64,000 nt of DNA. Source: Hyphococcus sp. (GTDB taxonomy: Bacteria > Pseudomonadota > Alphaproteobacteria > Caulobacterales > Parvularculaceae). Made by a program: the position numbers and the translations under genes. The stretch is from NCBI GenBank assembly GCA_021776415.1, contig JAJFFY010000045.1:1-64000 (forward strand), read 5' to 3'. The notes under the pieces were generated by a model. That model searched no databases and was not told where the DNA came from. It saw only the letters and a list, made by a program, of their open reading frames with translations. Shown piece after piece: positions 54,901-62,110 of the stretch; the first letter of the stretch is position 1, and the number at the start of each line of letters is the position of its first letter.

Positions 54901-55409
54901 CCCGTCAGTCCTCCGATGATTTTGTGCGTCACCGGCACAACGCCGCCGTCATGAAGGAGATCGGCGCCGATAGGCCCATCCTCGCCCAGGGCAAGGAGCG
55001 GCGCGGGCAAAACTTCTTCAAGCGGCTGGTCCGCATCTTCGCGAATGATGATCGGGATGATCCGGTCGGGCGAGGCGATTTTCAAGAAGTGCTCTATCTC
55101 ACGAGTGACCCAGCTATTGGGGTCAGCACCTGCTCGCGAACATACGACAACCAAAAATGCCGACTGCTCTAACTTGCCTCGCAGTCCGGATGAAAGCGCA
55201 CCACCACTCTCCTGACTTTTTCGGTCAACATATACGCTGAGCGATCGTGGCGATTTTCCAAACTGCCCTTCTCGTTTCAAGAGCGGGCCTGGCGCGCGCC
55301 ATTTTGTCAGGCGTTGGTACAAATCATCGACAAGGCCGCGATCTTCGCGCGAATAACTTATGAACGCGCGGTATTTGAACGAAGCAACGTCTAGGCCTTT
55401 TCTATCCAC
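51972..55409 (-). CDS. TIR domain - transmembrane - WD40 repeat protein
   Basis: The 1145-residue protein starts with a TIR domain (FKYRAFISYSREDRGL at 11-26, YVDRKSQESGG at 60-70, FLVVVCSRAGADPNSWVTREIEHF with the likely NADase glutamate E104). One membrane helix (about 193-213) follows. From about 285 to 1110 there are WD40-like blades (ALSPDGERAAITSSTGRTTVLD, FSRDRKLALMVDQ, NRAGTVLLSASADNTALLMDL, FNSRDTKVLTVSPSGFVRVWD). Bacterial TIR domains commonly cleave NAD+ or make signal nucleotides; the beta-propellers would sense a ligand or assemble complexes. The GTG start follows AGGGG. A similar protein starts at 62111 on the other strand. Confidence 0.9.
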   Translation of the reverse strand: MDRKGLDVASFKYRAFISYSREDRGLVDDLYQRLTKWRAPGPLLKREGQFGKSPRSLSVYVDRKSQESGGALSSGLRGKLEQSAFLVVVCSRAGADPNSWVTREIEHFLKIASPDRIIPIIIREDADQPLEEVLPAPLLALGEDGPIGADLLHDGGVVPVTHKIIGGLTGFSQNEIAREQEIADTHAQRTARRIIVSISVLFFVASISTYFAMQQRNQALSTESSILASHARSAVDDSATDIGLMLALEGAPSGKGVVFDRPQNDNILVQLSNALYKNRIVLTAQANAGERLIAALSPDGERAAITSSTGRTTVLDVETGAKIATISPNGTAPVGSIFSNDGRFLVLVSHRRVDVYDVVTGERQFDLQLPYERPFAIFSADSRRLYVGNIASGKLEGWEIDSEQPTSMPAGSFKGGDSLASRGMVVEPDGVISVFELNSGSVVARIDPRVGAEPEEDNNFFGGFFIIADGVSNTENPFGKVDNIGAMAKETEMPRQPIQFGNVVNRYALENNTLVKYSYDPSPSSTRVPKISVWDILDPEGSIYELKGAAISLSHDGRYLAYVERRNCELQILDLFAELETRIRKQLINRCDFGAGAYAVGNVIFSPDSKYAMLLFSDGIFLQSLKGISEESAKLSSAIPLLHDDNERVIDAGFDIESANAYTVTDGSVRVWNPKTGDSVGRLNGAMQAVDRAGRLVATIGEDRAVRLSELAAAQKVLSTHPGSAFFSRDRKLALMVDQINENPHAAYILAVSKGQILSTLPQATKPFAGAAFTLDGARVITLSRSRRGVSDNFLEIWDVKSGNRAGMGDKGLLRLMFPAPLQHFKLVDEDRSIVALDVDNQWYKIDVVSGRQIWRHSRFRPYTFIADSQDQSVSLLTQQNGTQSIIWDPGEDKVLASTLPAQGFAISRDKGLIAVASGNEISVLGRMQDGSYQVMSRYTEHDAVINSLRFNRAGTVLLSASADNTALLMDLITASKVGRFREPGHHISSAEFNSRDTKVLTVSPSGFVRVWDIASGRELVSIPVETRTTNFNWFANLVNDDREIAVSTVRSTRRWALPPEYNKMREIMHAACGAMPKGATLETEQSRLRYNFGALKGEGGNPCAHYGLLHWKYYRAQWCSAVGYGCAGEGGWLRSVVGRRVGGQ

Positions 55410-55514
55410 CGATTGTCCCCTTATTGCTATTCTTTGCTATTTTCTATCATTCCGCATACTGCTTTATATTGGGGTCCGCCGCCATGCCCCCCATAAGAAG
55501 TAAAGATTGAAGAG

Positions 55515-57443
55515 CTAATCAAGGGTCCTGGAAACTCGGAACCCGGCGACGGCGCCCCGCTTCGATAAGTAGCTCCAGTTGCGAATAGCCGATCGCAGAT
55601 CCCTCGGCCTGTTGTTCAGCGAGCCGCCGCGAAGAACACGGCGAGAACAGTCGCCCGCTTCCCAGGCACGGCCCGATGATGGCGCGCCAGCGTAACTGTC
55701 ATTCCAGCAATCCTGCACCCATTCCCAGACATTGCCATGCATATCGTAGATACCGAAGGCGTTGGGCTGAAACGAGCCAACAGGGGCCGTCTGCTCGCCA
55801 TATCCATCGGAACAGGAAGTATTGCGCCCGCTATAATTTGATGAAATATCCGCACCGTTCGCATAACGGCAGAGCGAACTTTCGGAATTACCGAAATGAT
55901 ATTTTGTTGTGGAACCAGCGCGCGTGACGTATTCCCACTCGACCTCAGATAAGAGACGATAATTCTTGCTCGTTTTGCGCGATAGCCAGCCGATATAGCT
56001 TTGCACATCTTCCCAACTAACATTGATCACGGGCCGTTTGCCTTTTCCCCAGCCCTTATCGCCGCCGTCTCCGTCCGGACCTGAATTACTGCAGCCCCCA
56101 TCGCGTATGCAGGCCTCCCACTCGGCCCAAGTGACCTCAAACCGGCCAACCGCAAAGGGCTCGGCGATAGTCACTGTATGCACAGGTTTTTCATCCACAT
56201 CAAAGCCGCCATTCAGATCGCCCATCCGGAACGAGCCTGCCGGAACCACCACCATGTCCGGGCAGTCAGTACAGTCGCGGAACTTCTCGCCGATGTCAGG
56301 ACCCGTTGATGGGGGGCTGTCAGTAAGTAGATTGCCGGAGACATAAGCCTCAGCGCCGCCCGTGCCCCTCACACGATACCAGTTCATCCCATCAACCTTG
56401 CCGGTGAGTGTCACTTCGGCGTTGGCGTCCAGTCGTGTAACAACATCATATTCCACCCCAGGACCAGCGCGGACATTCGCCTCGCCGGTCGTATAGCGCG
56501 TTCCCGAGGTGGCCGTGACAGTGAACGCAGGCGCAGAAGGTTCAGGTTTTTCCACCTCCGGACGAGCCACGCTAAATGACGTCCATACGATAGGATTTTC
56601 ATAAGACCACTGCACTTCTCCGCCATTAATCGGAATTCTGACAAGCATGTGGTTTCCGGGCTCGCCAGCCTTGGTTCGCCTTGCGTCCTTCAGGTAGATA
56701 TACTCGTTGTCTCGGGCTATTTCCTCGAAAGTATTGTGCTGTCCTTCCGCATAAGGCGGATATTCAACCCAGCGGTCACCCTCTTTTCTGAATGAGCCGG
56801 ACGGCGTTATAAAAACAGTTGCCGAGTCCTGCGTCGCGTCTTCATCAGACCCCGCCCTCGAGAGCGTTTTTTCTTGCGGTGGTTCTTCCCTCGCAGCAAT
56901 TTGTTCGGGCGATTGCGTGGCCGACCAATAGAGAAACCCGATACCGGACAACATAATGCCTAGAAAAAGCGCCAACGCTGTCATCGCCCGCCCGCCGCTG
57001 GTACTGCTGCGCTTGGGTTTGCGATAAGTTTGCGTCGGCTTGGCGGGTTGCTCGACAAAACGCTTGACGCTTGCAAGCACTTTTTTCCATTCGTGATCGC
57101 TGCGCTCGCCTTTCCATCTCGTGAGGTTTGCTACCTGCACGCTGCGAAAATCGATTGGGATGTCGCGCACAATATCATCAATCATGATGGGGAGAAGAAT
57201 ATCGCGATGAAGCCCCTCTTCCGCTTCACCGATCACCCATCGGCTGTTCACGGAGGTTTGCGACCAGACGACGACAACGCACTTGGCTGCACGCAATTTG
57301 GCTTGCGTTACGCCACGATAGGTCTCGCCCGGTGCAATGTCCGTATCCCACCAAAGATCGTAGCCTTCAGCCTCTAGTGCGGCAGCGATGAAGGCGACAC
57401 GATCTTTATCCTCGCGCGAATAGGAAAAGAAAATATCCGTCAT
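55515..57443 (-). CDS. TIR domain - transmembrane - SH3 - SUMF1-like protein
   Basis: Domains in the 642 residues: TIR (1-140: DIFFSYSREDKDRV, WWDTDIAPGETY, SVNSRWVIGEAEEG with probable catalytic E73); basic linker and one membrane helix (about 154-175); a variable segment; bacterial SH3 (about 315-375: EANVRAGPGVEYDVV, YVSGNLL); and a formylglycine-generating-enzyme-type domain (about 395-640: VVPAGSFRMGD, GRFEVTWAEWEACI, RLLSEVEWEYVTRAG, GNVWEWVQDCW, LRGGSLNNRPRDLRSA). The two copper-binding cysteines of true FGEs that follow RGGS are absent, so this part is probably a binding module. It lies upstream of the TIR-WD40 gene on the same strand. Confidence 0.92.
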   Translation of the reverse strand: MTDIFFSYSREDKDRVAFIAAALEAEGYDLWWDTDIAPGETYRGVTQAKLRAAKCVVVVWSQTSVNSRWVIGEAEEGLHRDILLPIMIDDIVRDIPIDFRSVQVANLTRWKGERSDHEWKKVLASVKRFVEQPAKPTQTYRKPKRSSTSGGRAMTALALFLGIMLSGIGFLYWSATQSPEQIAAREEPPQEKTLSRAGSDEDATQDSATVFITPSGSFRKEGDRWVEYPPYAEGQHNTFEEIARDNEYIYLKDARRTKAGEPGNHMLVRIPINGGEVQWSYENPIVWTSFSVARPEVEKPEPSAPAFTVTATSGTRYTTGEANVRAGPGVEYDVVTRLDANAEVTLTGKVDGMNWYRVRGTGGAEAYVSGNLLTDSPPSTGPDIGEKFRDCTDCPDMVVVPAGSFRMGDLNGGFDVDEKPVHTVTIAEPFAVGRFEVTWAEWEACIRDGGCSNSGPDGDGGDKGWGKGKRPVINVSWEDVQSYIGWLSRKTSKNYRLLSEVEWEYVTRAGSTTKYHFGNSESSLCRYANGADISSNYSGRNTSCSDGYGEQTAPVGSFQPNAFGIYDMHGNVWEWVQDCWNDSYAGAPSSGRAWEAGDCSRRVLRGGSLNNRPRDLRSAIRNWSYLSKRGAVAGFRVSRTLD

Positions 57444-57607
57444 GCTACAAGAACTCCAATCGGCAAAAACTTCGAAGCATGGCTAACAGCATAACGTAGA
57501 TAACGCAGCTTTTACTCAGTCGTGTTTCATTCCGCGCATTTCCCCTAACCGTGGCCGATCCGGAAAGGACGCCATTACACGAAAGAATTAGACTTTTCTT
57601 CGATTCC

Positions 57608-59278
57608 TCAACGCGGGCACTGGATCGCCCCACCTTCCAGGGCGGACAGTGGGATCAACCGCGTAAAGCGCGGCACTTCGCCAGCCTTCCTCGCATCCAA
57701 GTTGCTCTGCTCTTGCGCTACACGCGCAGTCTCCGCAAGGGTGCGACGGCGATCTCGGTCTGCGCCGGAATCGCCGGTTGGCCCATCGCAATACTGGTCT
57801 ATCTTCAACCAAGCATTTTTAAAGGACATGCCGAATGTATTACGGAGCTGGAGAGCAGTTGAAAGCGCCGTGATCCGAACTGATTCTTCTGTTGGCGTAA
57901 GGCGACCAACGAGAAGATCTTCCAACGGATTATCCCCGGTCTCAGGATTAACATCGTTAAATACATCCGACAGGAATAACAAAAACTGATTTACATCTCT
58001 TGTTTCAATAAGTGACACGGACATATTAAATGGCGTTGCACTAGTGAGATCAACTCTTGGCGAATCATCACCGCTTGGTTCGGCAGGCATCGGATTGAAA
58101 TGTGAAAACCAGTCGCTCTCAGTTTCGAATTGTGTGAAGTAGTTGCAATCTCGAACACGGATATCATCAATGGAGTCTATCTGTACGAGCCGTCCGTCAT
58201 CGCATTTTCGTTCGTGAAAACTTTGTATTTCTTGTTTCACAACATCATTATGAATGCGTTCGACAATATTAGTTGCCAAAAGACGGTGGAGATCTGAAAA
58301 ATCACCTGTCTCCAGTTTTTTATGAAATTCTCCTAACGCTTCCGCATCGCCGATGCTTTTATGAAATTTTGACAGAAATTTTTTGTTAGCCAGACGGCGC
58401 GTCTCATGCAAACGAAGAGCATCATGTATATCCGAAGTGATCTCTACGCCCTCACGATCATGAAATTTTGAAAGCGCCTTTTCTCCGATATCAGCTGGTG
58501 GATTACTATTTATACTCGTCGGCAGAACAGAAAACTGTCGAAAATCTCCTGATTTAAAGTCGCCAACCGGAACTGCGGCTGTCTTAGCGGTTGTCGCATC
58601 TTTATTTTCTCCGATATTATAAAAACTGATCGCAGCACCTATTCCCCTACTCTTGCTCGTACGGGAGTTCTTTTTCAAAGTACCGCCATAGCGGAAATAT
58701 GTCGGAGCTAAAGCCAGTGCATTTACAGCCGTGCTTTGCTTAATGGCCAGCTCCAAGAAGAGATCTGGCTGCCCGTTTAGATATATCCCTTCCTTCTTTA
58801 GTTCAGCGTCGATTATTTGGCCCATACCAGTGCCTTCACCGCTGCTGGAATTCATCGCTTCTAGCGAGCTAAAAAAGTTTCCTCGTATAAATTGGATGCA
58901 TGGCGCAACTTCACCTGGACGAGCCTCGATAGCCCGTGTTGCCGTGATTTCTTTGACATTTTCGCCGTCCGCACCTGCCGCGCGCCTTAGCGCCCCGCGA
59001 AATCGGCCAAGTGTATTGGATATAAGCGGTCGCACAAAAAGGTTGGCAAGCCCAGCCAAAAAAGCGAGTTCGTCACCGTCGGCCTGATCATTATATAACT
59101 CGGCAAGCCGCAATCCGGGCCTTACTAATCTGTCGTCTACAGCAACGCACCCACCGTAATAAATACGGTCACGCACAGTAACCTCTGCGGCTTGCGCCTC
59201 TGTGGTCCAGCCTGCTATCTGAGCCATAACGAACAAGCTAGCCGCAGCTGTTGTTCCTATAGTCTTGAAAGTACCCAC
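57608..59278 (-). CDS. Exported protein of unknown family in the TIR/protease cluster
   Basis: The 556-residue protein begins with a clear signal peptide (cleaved near AQA-AEVTV), so it should reach the periplasm. The GTG start has AGGGG 9 bases upstream. I recognise no domain. Visible features are a helical middle part with FH-rich repeats (SKFHDREGVEI, SKFHKSIGDAEALGEFHKKL, QSFHERKCDDG), a glycine/charged segment near 330 and a C-terminus with TPTEESVRITALSTALQLRNTFG. It lies 28 bases after the protease gene on the same strand and is probably in its operon. It could be the protease substrate, a surface sensor or a structural component. Confidence 0.7.
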   Translation of the reverse strand: MGTFKTIGTTAAASLFVMAQIAGWTTEAQAAEVTVRDRIYYGGCVAVDDRLVRPGLRLAELYNDQADGDELAFLAGLANLFVRPLISNTLGRFRGALRRAAGADGENVKEITATRAIEARPGEVAPCIQFIRGNFFSSLEAMNSSSGEGTGMGQIIDAELKKEGIYLNGQPDLFLELAIKQSTAVNALALAPTYFRYGGTLKKNSRTSKSRGIGAAISFYNIGENKDATTAKTAAVPVGDFKSGDFRQFSVLPTSINSNPPADIGEKALSKFHDREGVEITSDIHDALRLHETRRLANKKFLSKFHKSIGDAEALGEFHKKLETGDFSDLHRLLATNIVERIHNDVVKQEIQSFHERKCDDGRLVQIDSIDDIRVRDCNYFTQFETESDWFSHFNPMPAEPSGDDSPRVDLTSATPFNMSVSLIETRDVNQFLLFLSDVFNDVNPETGDNPLEDLLVGRLTPTEESVRITALSTALQLRNTFGMSFKNAWLKIDQYCDGPTGDSGADRDRRRTLAETARVAQEQSNLDARKAGEVPRFTRLIPLSALEGGAIQCPR

Positions 59279-59306
59279 GATCTATTACCCCTCGTAATAC
59301 GCACAT

Positions 59307-60140
59307 TCATATGTGCTGATTGATCCACTCCAGCATATCGCCCTTCAAAAGAAGGCCCATATTGCCGATTAAACCTAGTCGTGCAGCCGCTTCTTTTCCT
59401 TGCGTATGCACGCCCACAACCCGAACATCATCACTATGCAGACCACCATGCGGCGCTAAAATCGGCCCCCCGCTTTGGCCCGTTGCAGAATCGATATTGT
59501 GAATAATTTTATTGCCTTCGATAGAAACCATAGCGCCATAGGCATAGAACATTTTAAGCGGTTGCCGCTGGATGTCAGATGGAAAACCGGCAAGCCCCAA
59601 TGGCGTCTTACTTATATTTACGGATGAGCCGACGATCTGTAACCACCCATGTCTTTTCTCAACTGGTTGATCAAGTTTTATGACAGCAATATCGAACTCT
59701 AATTTCGTTCGATCACGTATATAATCCTCATGCACAAAAATTTCGGAGGCCCGCCTCACGCCATATGGCGGCCTGTCATCGTCATTATATCCGAGCCAGA
59801 CCTTAACGACAGCCGGTCGATATTTGTTTGCGCGCCGATATGCTTCACGATTGTAAACATTATGCGCGGCTGTAACCATCGTATCCGGACTAATCAACCA
59901 TCCCGTACCTGCAGCTGTCGCGCGACCACGGGTGGAGTTATACCCGTAAATTAAACCAATCTGTGAGAACGGAGCTGTTCGCGCGTCGGCAACCTGCTCA
60001 CGACTATCTTTTTCACCGATAATGCTTTTTGCACGCGCCATTGGCGCCGGCGCACTAGCGCGCGGGTCATCCTGATCATCCGCTGTGGATTCACGGCCAT
60101 CGCTTGATCCAAACGATCTACGACCAATGCCAAACAACAA
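59307..60140 (-). CDS. Trypsin-like serine protease (S1/V8 type) without signal peptide
   Basis: The chymotrypsin-fold triad is visible: H93 in VTAAHNVYNRE, D150 in FDIAVIKLD and S223 in SATGQSGGPIL, with the V8/glutamyl-endopeptidase-like context GTGWLISPDTMV. The total is about 277 residues. The N-terminus (LFGIGRRSFGSSDGRE) is polar with no membrane or export signal, so the enzyme may act in the cytoplasm, unlike most family members. The start is taken at TTG 60140 (GAGGGG lies upstream; a stop precedes it). It opens the minus-strand run and is divergent from the caspase-like gene, so the two proteases probably share a control region. Confidence 0.88.
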   Translation of the reverse strand: MLFGIGRRSFGSSDGRESTADDQDDPRASAPAPMARAKSIIGEKDSREQVADARTAPFSQIGLIYGYNSTRGRATAAGTGWLISPDTMVTAAHNVYNREAYRRANKYRPAVVKVWLGYNDDDRPPYGVRRASEIFVHEDYIRDRTKLEFDIAVIKLDQPVEKRHGWLQIVGSSVNISKTPLGLAGFPSDIQRQPLKMFYAYGAMVSIEGNKIIHNIDSATGQSGGPILAPHGGLHSDDVRVVGVHTQGKEAAARLGLIGNMGLLLKGDMLEWINQHI

Positions 60141-60293
60141 TTATCCCCACCCCTCGCCAAACCAACGCAATGAAGCTATTGCGGACTTAACTGCTCATTC
60201 GCGCACTTCCCACCCCAACACAACCAAACGAATGCAGCCTATCACTGTATTTAATTTTAACTCAGTTATCAATAACAACATAGAATAATACCA

Positions 60294-60335
60294 AATCACG
60301 CGTTCGTGAGCACTTTCTCGCACTGTCACGTGATT
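60294..60335. promoter_or_regulatory. Inverted repeat in the divergent protease promoter region
   Basis: AATCACG (60294-60300) and CGTGATT (60329-60335) are reverse complements 28 bases apart, and TCACGTGA at 60326-60333 is itself palindromic. They lie in the AT-rich 259-base interval between the trypsin-like and caspase-like genes and could be an operator controlling both directions. Confidence 0.4.
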
Positions 60336-60399
60336 ATTTTTTGTTGCAAATCCGCTAATTGCGAGATTTACTGCCAACGACGTGAGGTAGGGGATTGCT

Positions 60400-61572
60400 G
60401 TGTGGGGATCAGTTCGACAGTTCTTTGGCGCGCCTAGAAACAGCCACTGGAATAACCTTTCTGCCCCGCGGCGGTCTGCTAACCGCCGTGCGCTGATTAT
60501 TGGTATCGACCATTATCAACATGTTCCCCCGCTGGCAGGCTGCGTTGCCGACGCACGCGCAATGGCGCAAATCCTTTCGCAGCATGCGCCGGGAGCAAAT
60601 GGTGGTGATCTGAGCAATTATGAATGCGAATTACTCATCAGTGGGCATCATAATGAACAGATAACAACAAAATTAATAAAAAAGAAGTGGCTTGATTTGT
60701 TTGAAGACCCCAATGGACCAGGCAAAAAATTCTCCGGGGATTTGTTGTTTTATTTCTCCGGACACGGAGCTGTTAACGAATATGGTGGACATCTTGTAAC
60801 ACAAGAGATTGACGCACGCGACGATGACCTCGGCGTTGAGATGGAAAATCTCGTTCTACTTGCAAATCGACAAAGTCGCGCAAACTCTGTCACGATTATC
60901 ATCGACGCCTGCCATAGCGGTGTTGCTGGCAATCCGCCGGATGAAGACGGGCTTTCAAAACTCAAAGCCGGCATATCAATTCTATCTGCGTCGCTTCCCG
61001 AAGAGCCTGCCATGGAAATCGACGGGCGCGGTGTTTTCACAAAACTGGTGGTCGGCGCACTTGAGGGCGGCGCCGCAGATGTGCTCGGCAATGTCTCTCC
61101 CGCCTCAATTTTTGCATACGCCGAAGCCGCACTCGGTCCGCAGGAACAGCGACCGATGTACAAAACGCACGCCAGCGACTGGGAAGTTATTCGCCGCTGC
61201 AAGCCTGAGGTTTCAACCAAAGAACTGCGCCAACTCCCTGTTCACTTCCCTCGGCATGATTTCCATTTCCCGATGGATCCGGAGCATGAACATACTGAGG
61301 TCGAGAAACTAGAGCGCGGCGAGCCCTCTAAGATCAATCATACTGGCAAGATTTCGGATCGACAGATGAAGGAATTCGAACGCAAGGTCGCCATCTTCAA
61401 GCAGTTTAAACGATACCAGGTGGTCGGGCTTCTTGAGCCCGTGAAAGAACAAATGAAAGCGGGCAACGAAAATGACCTGTACTGGGCTGCACTCGACAGC
61501 AAACCAGTGCGACTGACGCCATTAGGGCAATATTATAGGCAACTTGTTGCGGCAGGACGAATTCAAGGCTGA
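60400..61572 (+). CDS. Caspase-family (C14) cysteine protease
   Basis: The caspase/metacaspase p20 fold covers about residues 28-260 of 390: RRALIIGIDHYQHVPPLAGC, the catalytic histidine in LLFYFSGHGA (H122) and the catalytic cysteine in IIIDACHSGVAG (C171). The last 130 residues are separate, charged and helical, ending in a winged-helix-like stretch (PVRLTPLGQYYRQLVAAG); this may be an adaptor domain. It starts with GTG after AGGGG. Prokaryotic caspases are effectors in several abortive-infection systems and are often found with TIR, trypsin and SUMF1 proteins. A 41-base gap separates it from the next gene. Confidence 0.92.
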   Translation: MWGSVRQFFGAPRNSHWNNLSAPRRSANRRALIIGIDHYQHVPPLAGCVADARAMAQILSQHAPGANGGDLSNYECELLISGHHNEQITTKLIKKKWLDLFEDPNGPGKKFSGDLLFYFSGHGAVNEYGGHLVTQEIDARDDDLGVEMENLVLLANRQSRANSVTIIIDACHSGVAGNPPDEDGLSKLKAGISILSASLPEEPAMEIDGRGVFTKLVVGALEGGAADVLGNVSPASIFAYAEAALGPQEQRPMYKTHASDWEVIRRCKPEVSTKELRQLPVHFPRHDFHFPMDPEHEHTEVEKLERGEPSKINHTGKISDRQMKEFERKVAIFKQFKRYQVVGLLEPVKEQMKAGNENDLYWAALDSKPVRLTPLGQYYRQLVAAGRIQG

Positions 61573-61613
61573 CGCAATAAAGGCGCAAAATAAATAATAA
61601 CGGAGGGGTAGTT

Positions 61614-62081
61614 ATGAGAAGGGTCATCACAAAGCGCGATATCGCGGTGAGAACGAAGTCGCTTGACGGCGGAGTGCAAGCGGACGGGTTCGCGACGCGG
61701 CTCGTTAAATACATCCCGGCAGAAACGATCACCGCGTTGGGCGTTCTTCATGCGGCAAGCTATACGCCAGGCTATGGGTGGGATATTGCCATCGCCGCCG
61801 GGCTAAATTTTCTCTACCTCGCTGTCCTGCATCGCGCCGGTATTTGGCAAATCTTTGTTTCCTATCTCGCTTTCGGCGTTTGGGTCTTAATGCTCGGCGG
61901 TGAACACGATTTTGCGTCTCTTTATGAGACCGGCGCACAAATGGCAGGGCTCATTAATGCCGAAGGAAACCCGGACACGGTAGAGTTCCGCAAAGCCTTT
62001 TTCCCCGGCCTTGCTCTGTTCGTGACACTTCTTGGACCTGTGATTGACGAAATCGGTGATCGGTTTGTCGTGAACCGCTAG
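61614..62081 (+). CDS. Small multi-span membrane protein between caspase and TIR-WD40 genes
   Basis: This 155-residue protein has a basic N-terminus (RRVITKRDIAVRTKSLDGG), then RLVKYIPAETITALGVLHAA. That R-L-x-KYIPAE motif recurs in small bacterial membrane proteins of unknown function. Four hydrophobic segments are predicted (about 42-55, 60-78, 82-98 and 130-145). GGAGGGG precedes the ATG by 6 bases. Lying 41 bases after the caspase gene and 29 bases before the TIR-WD40 gene, it is almost certainly co-transcribed with both. It might be a membrane effector or anchor; the sequence does not decide. Confidence 0.7.
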   Translation: MRRVITKRDIAVRTKSLDGGVQADGFATRLVKYIPAETITALGVLHAASYTPGYGWDIAIAAGLNFLYLAVLHRAGIWQIFVSYLAFGVWVLMLGGEHDFASLYETGAQMAGLINAEGNPDTVEFRKAFFPGLALFVTLLGPVIDEIGDRFVVNR

Positions 62082-62110
62082 AGGGAGGCGGCGAACGCGC
62101 TGGGTGCGAC

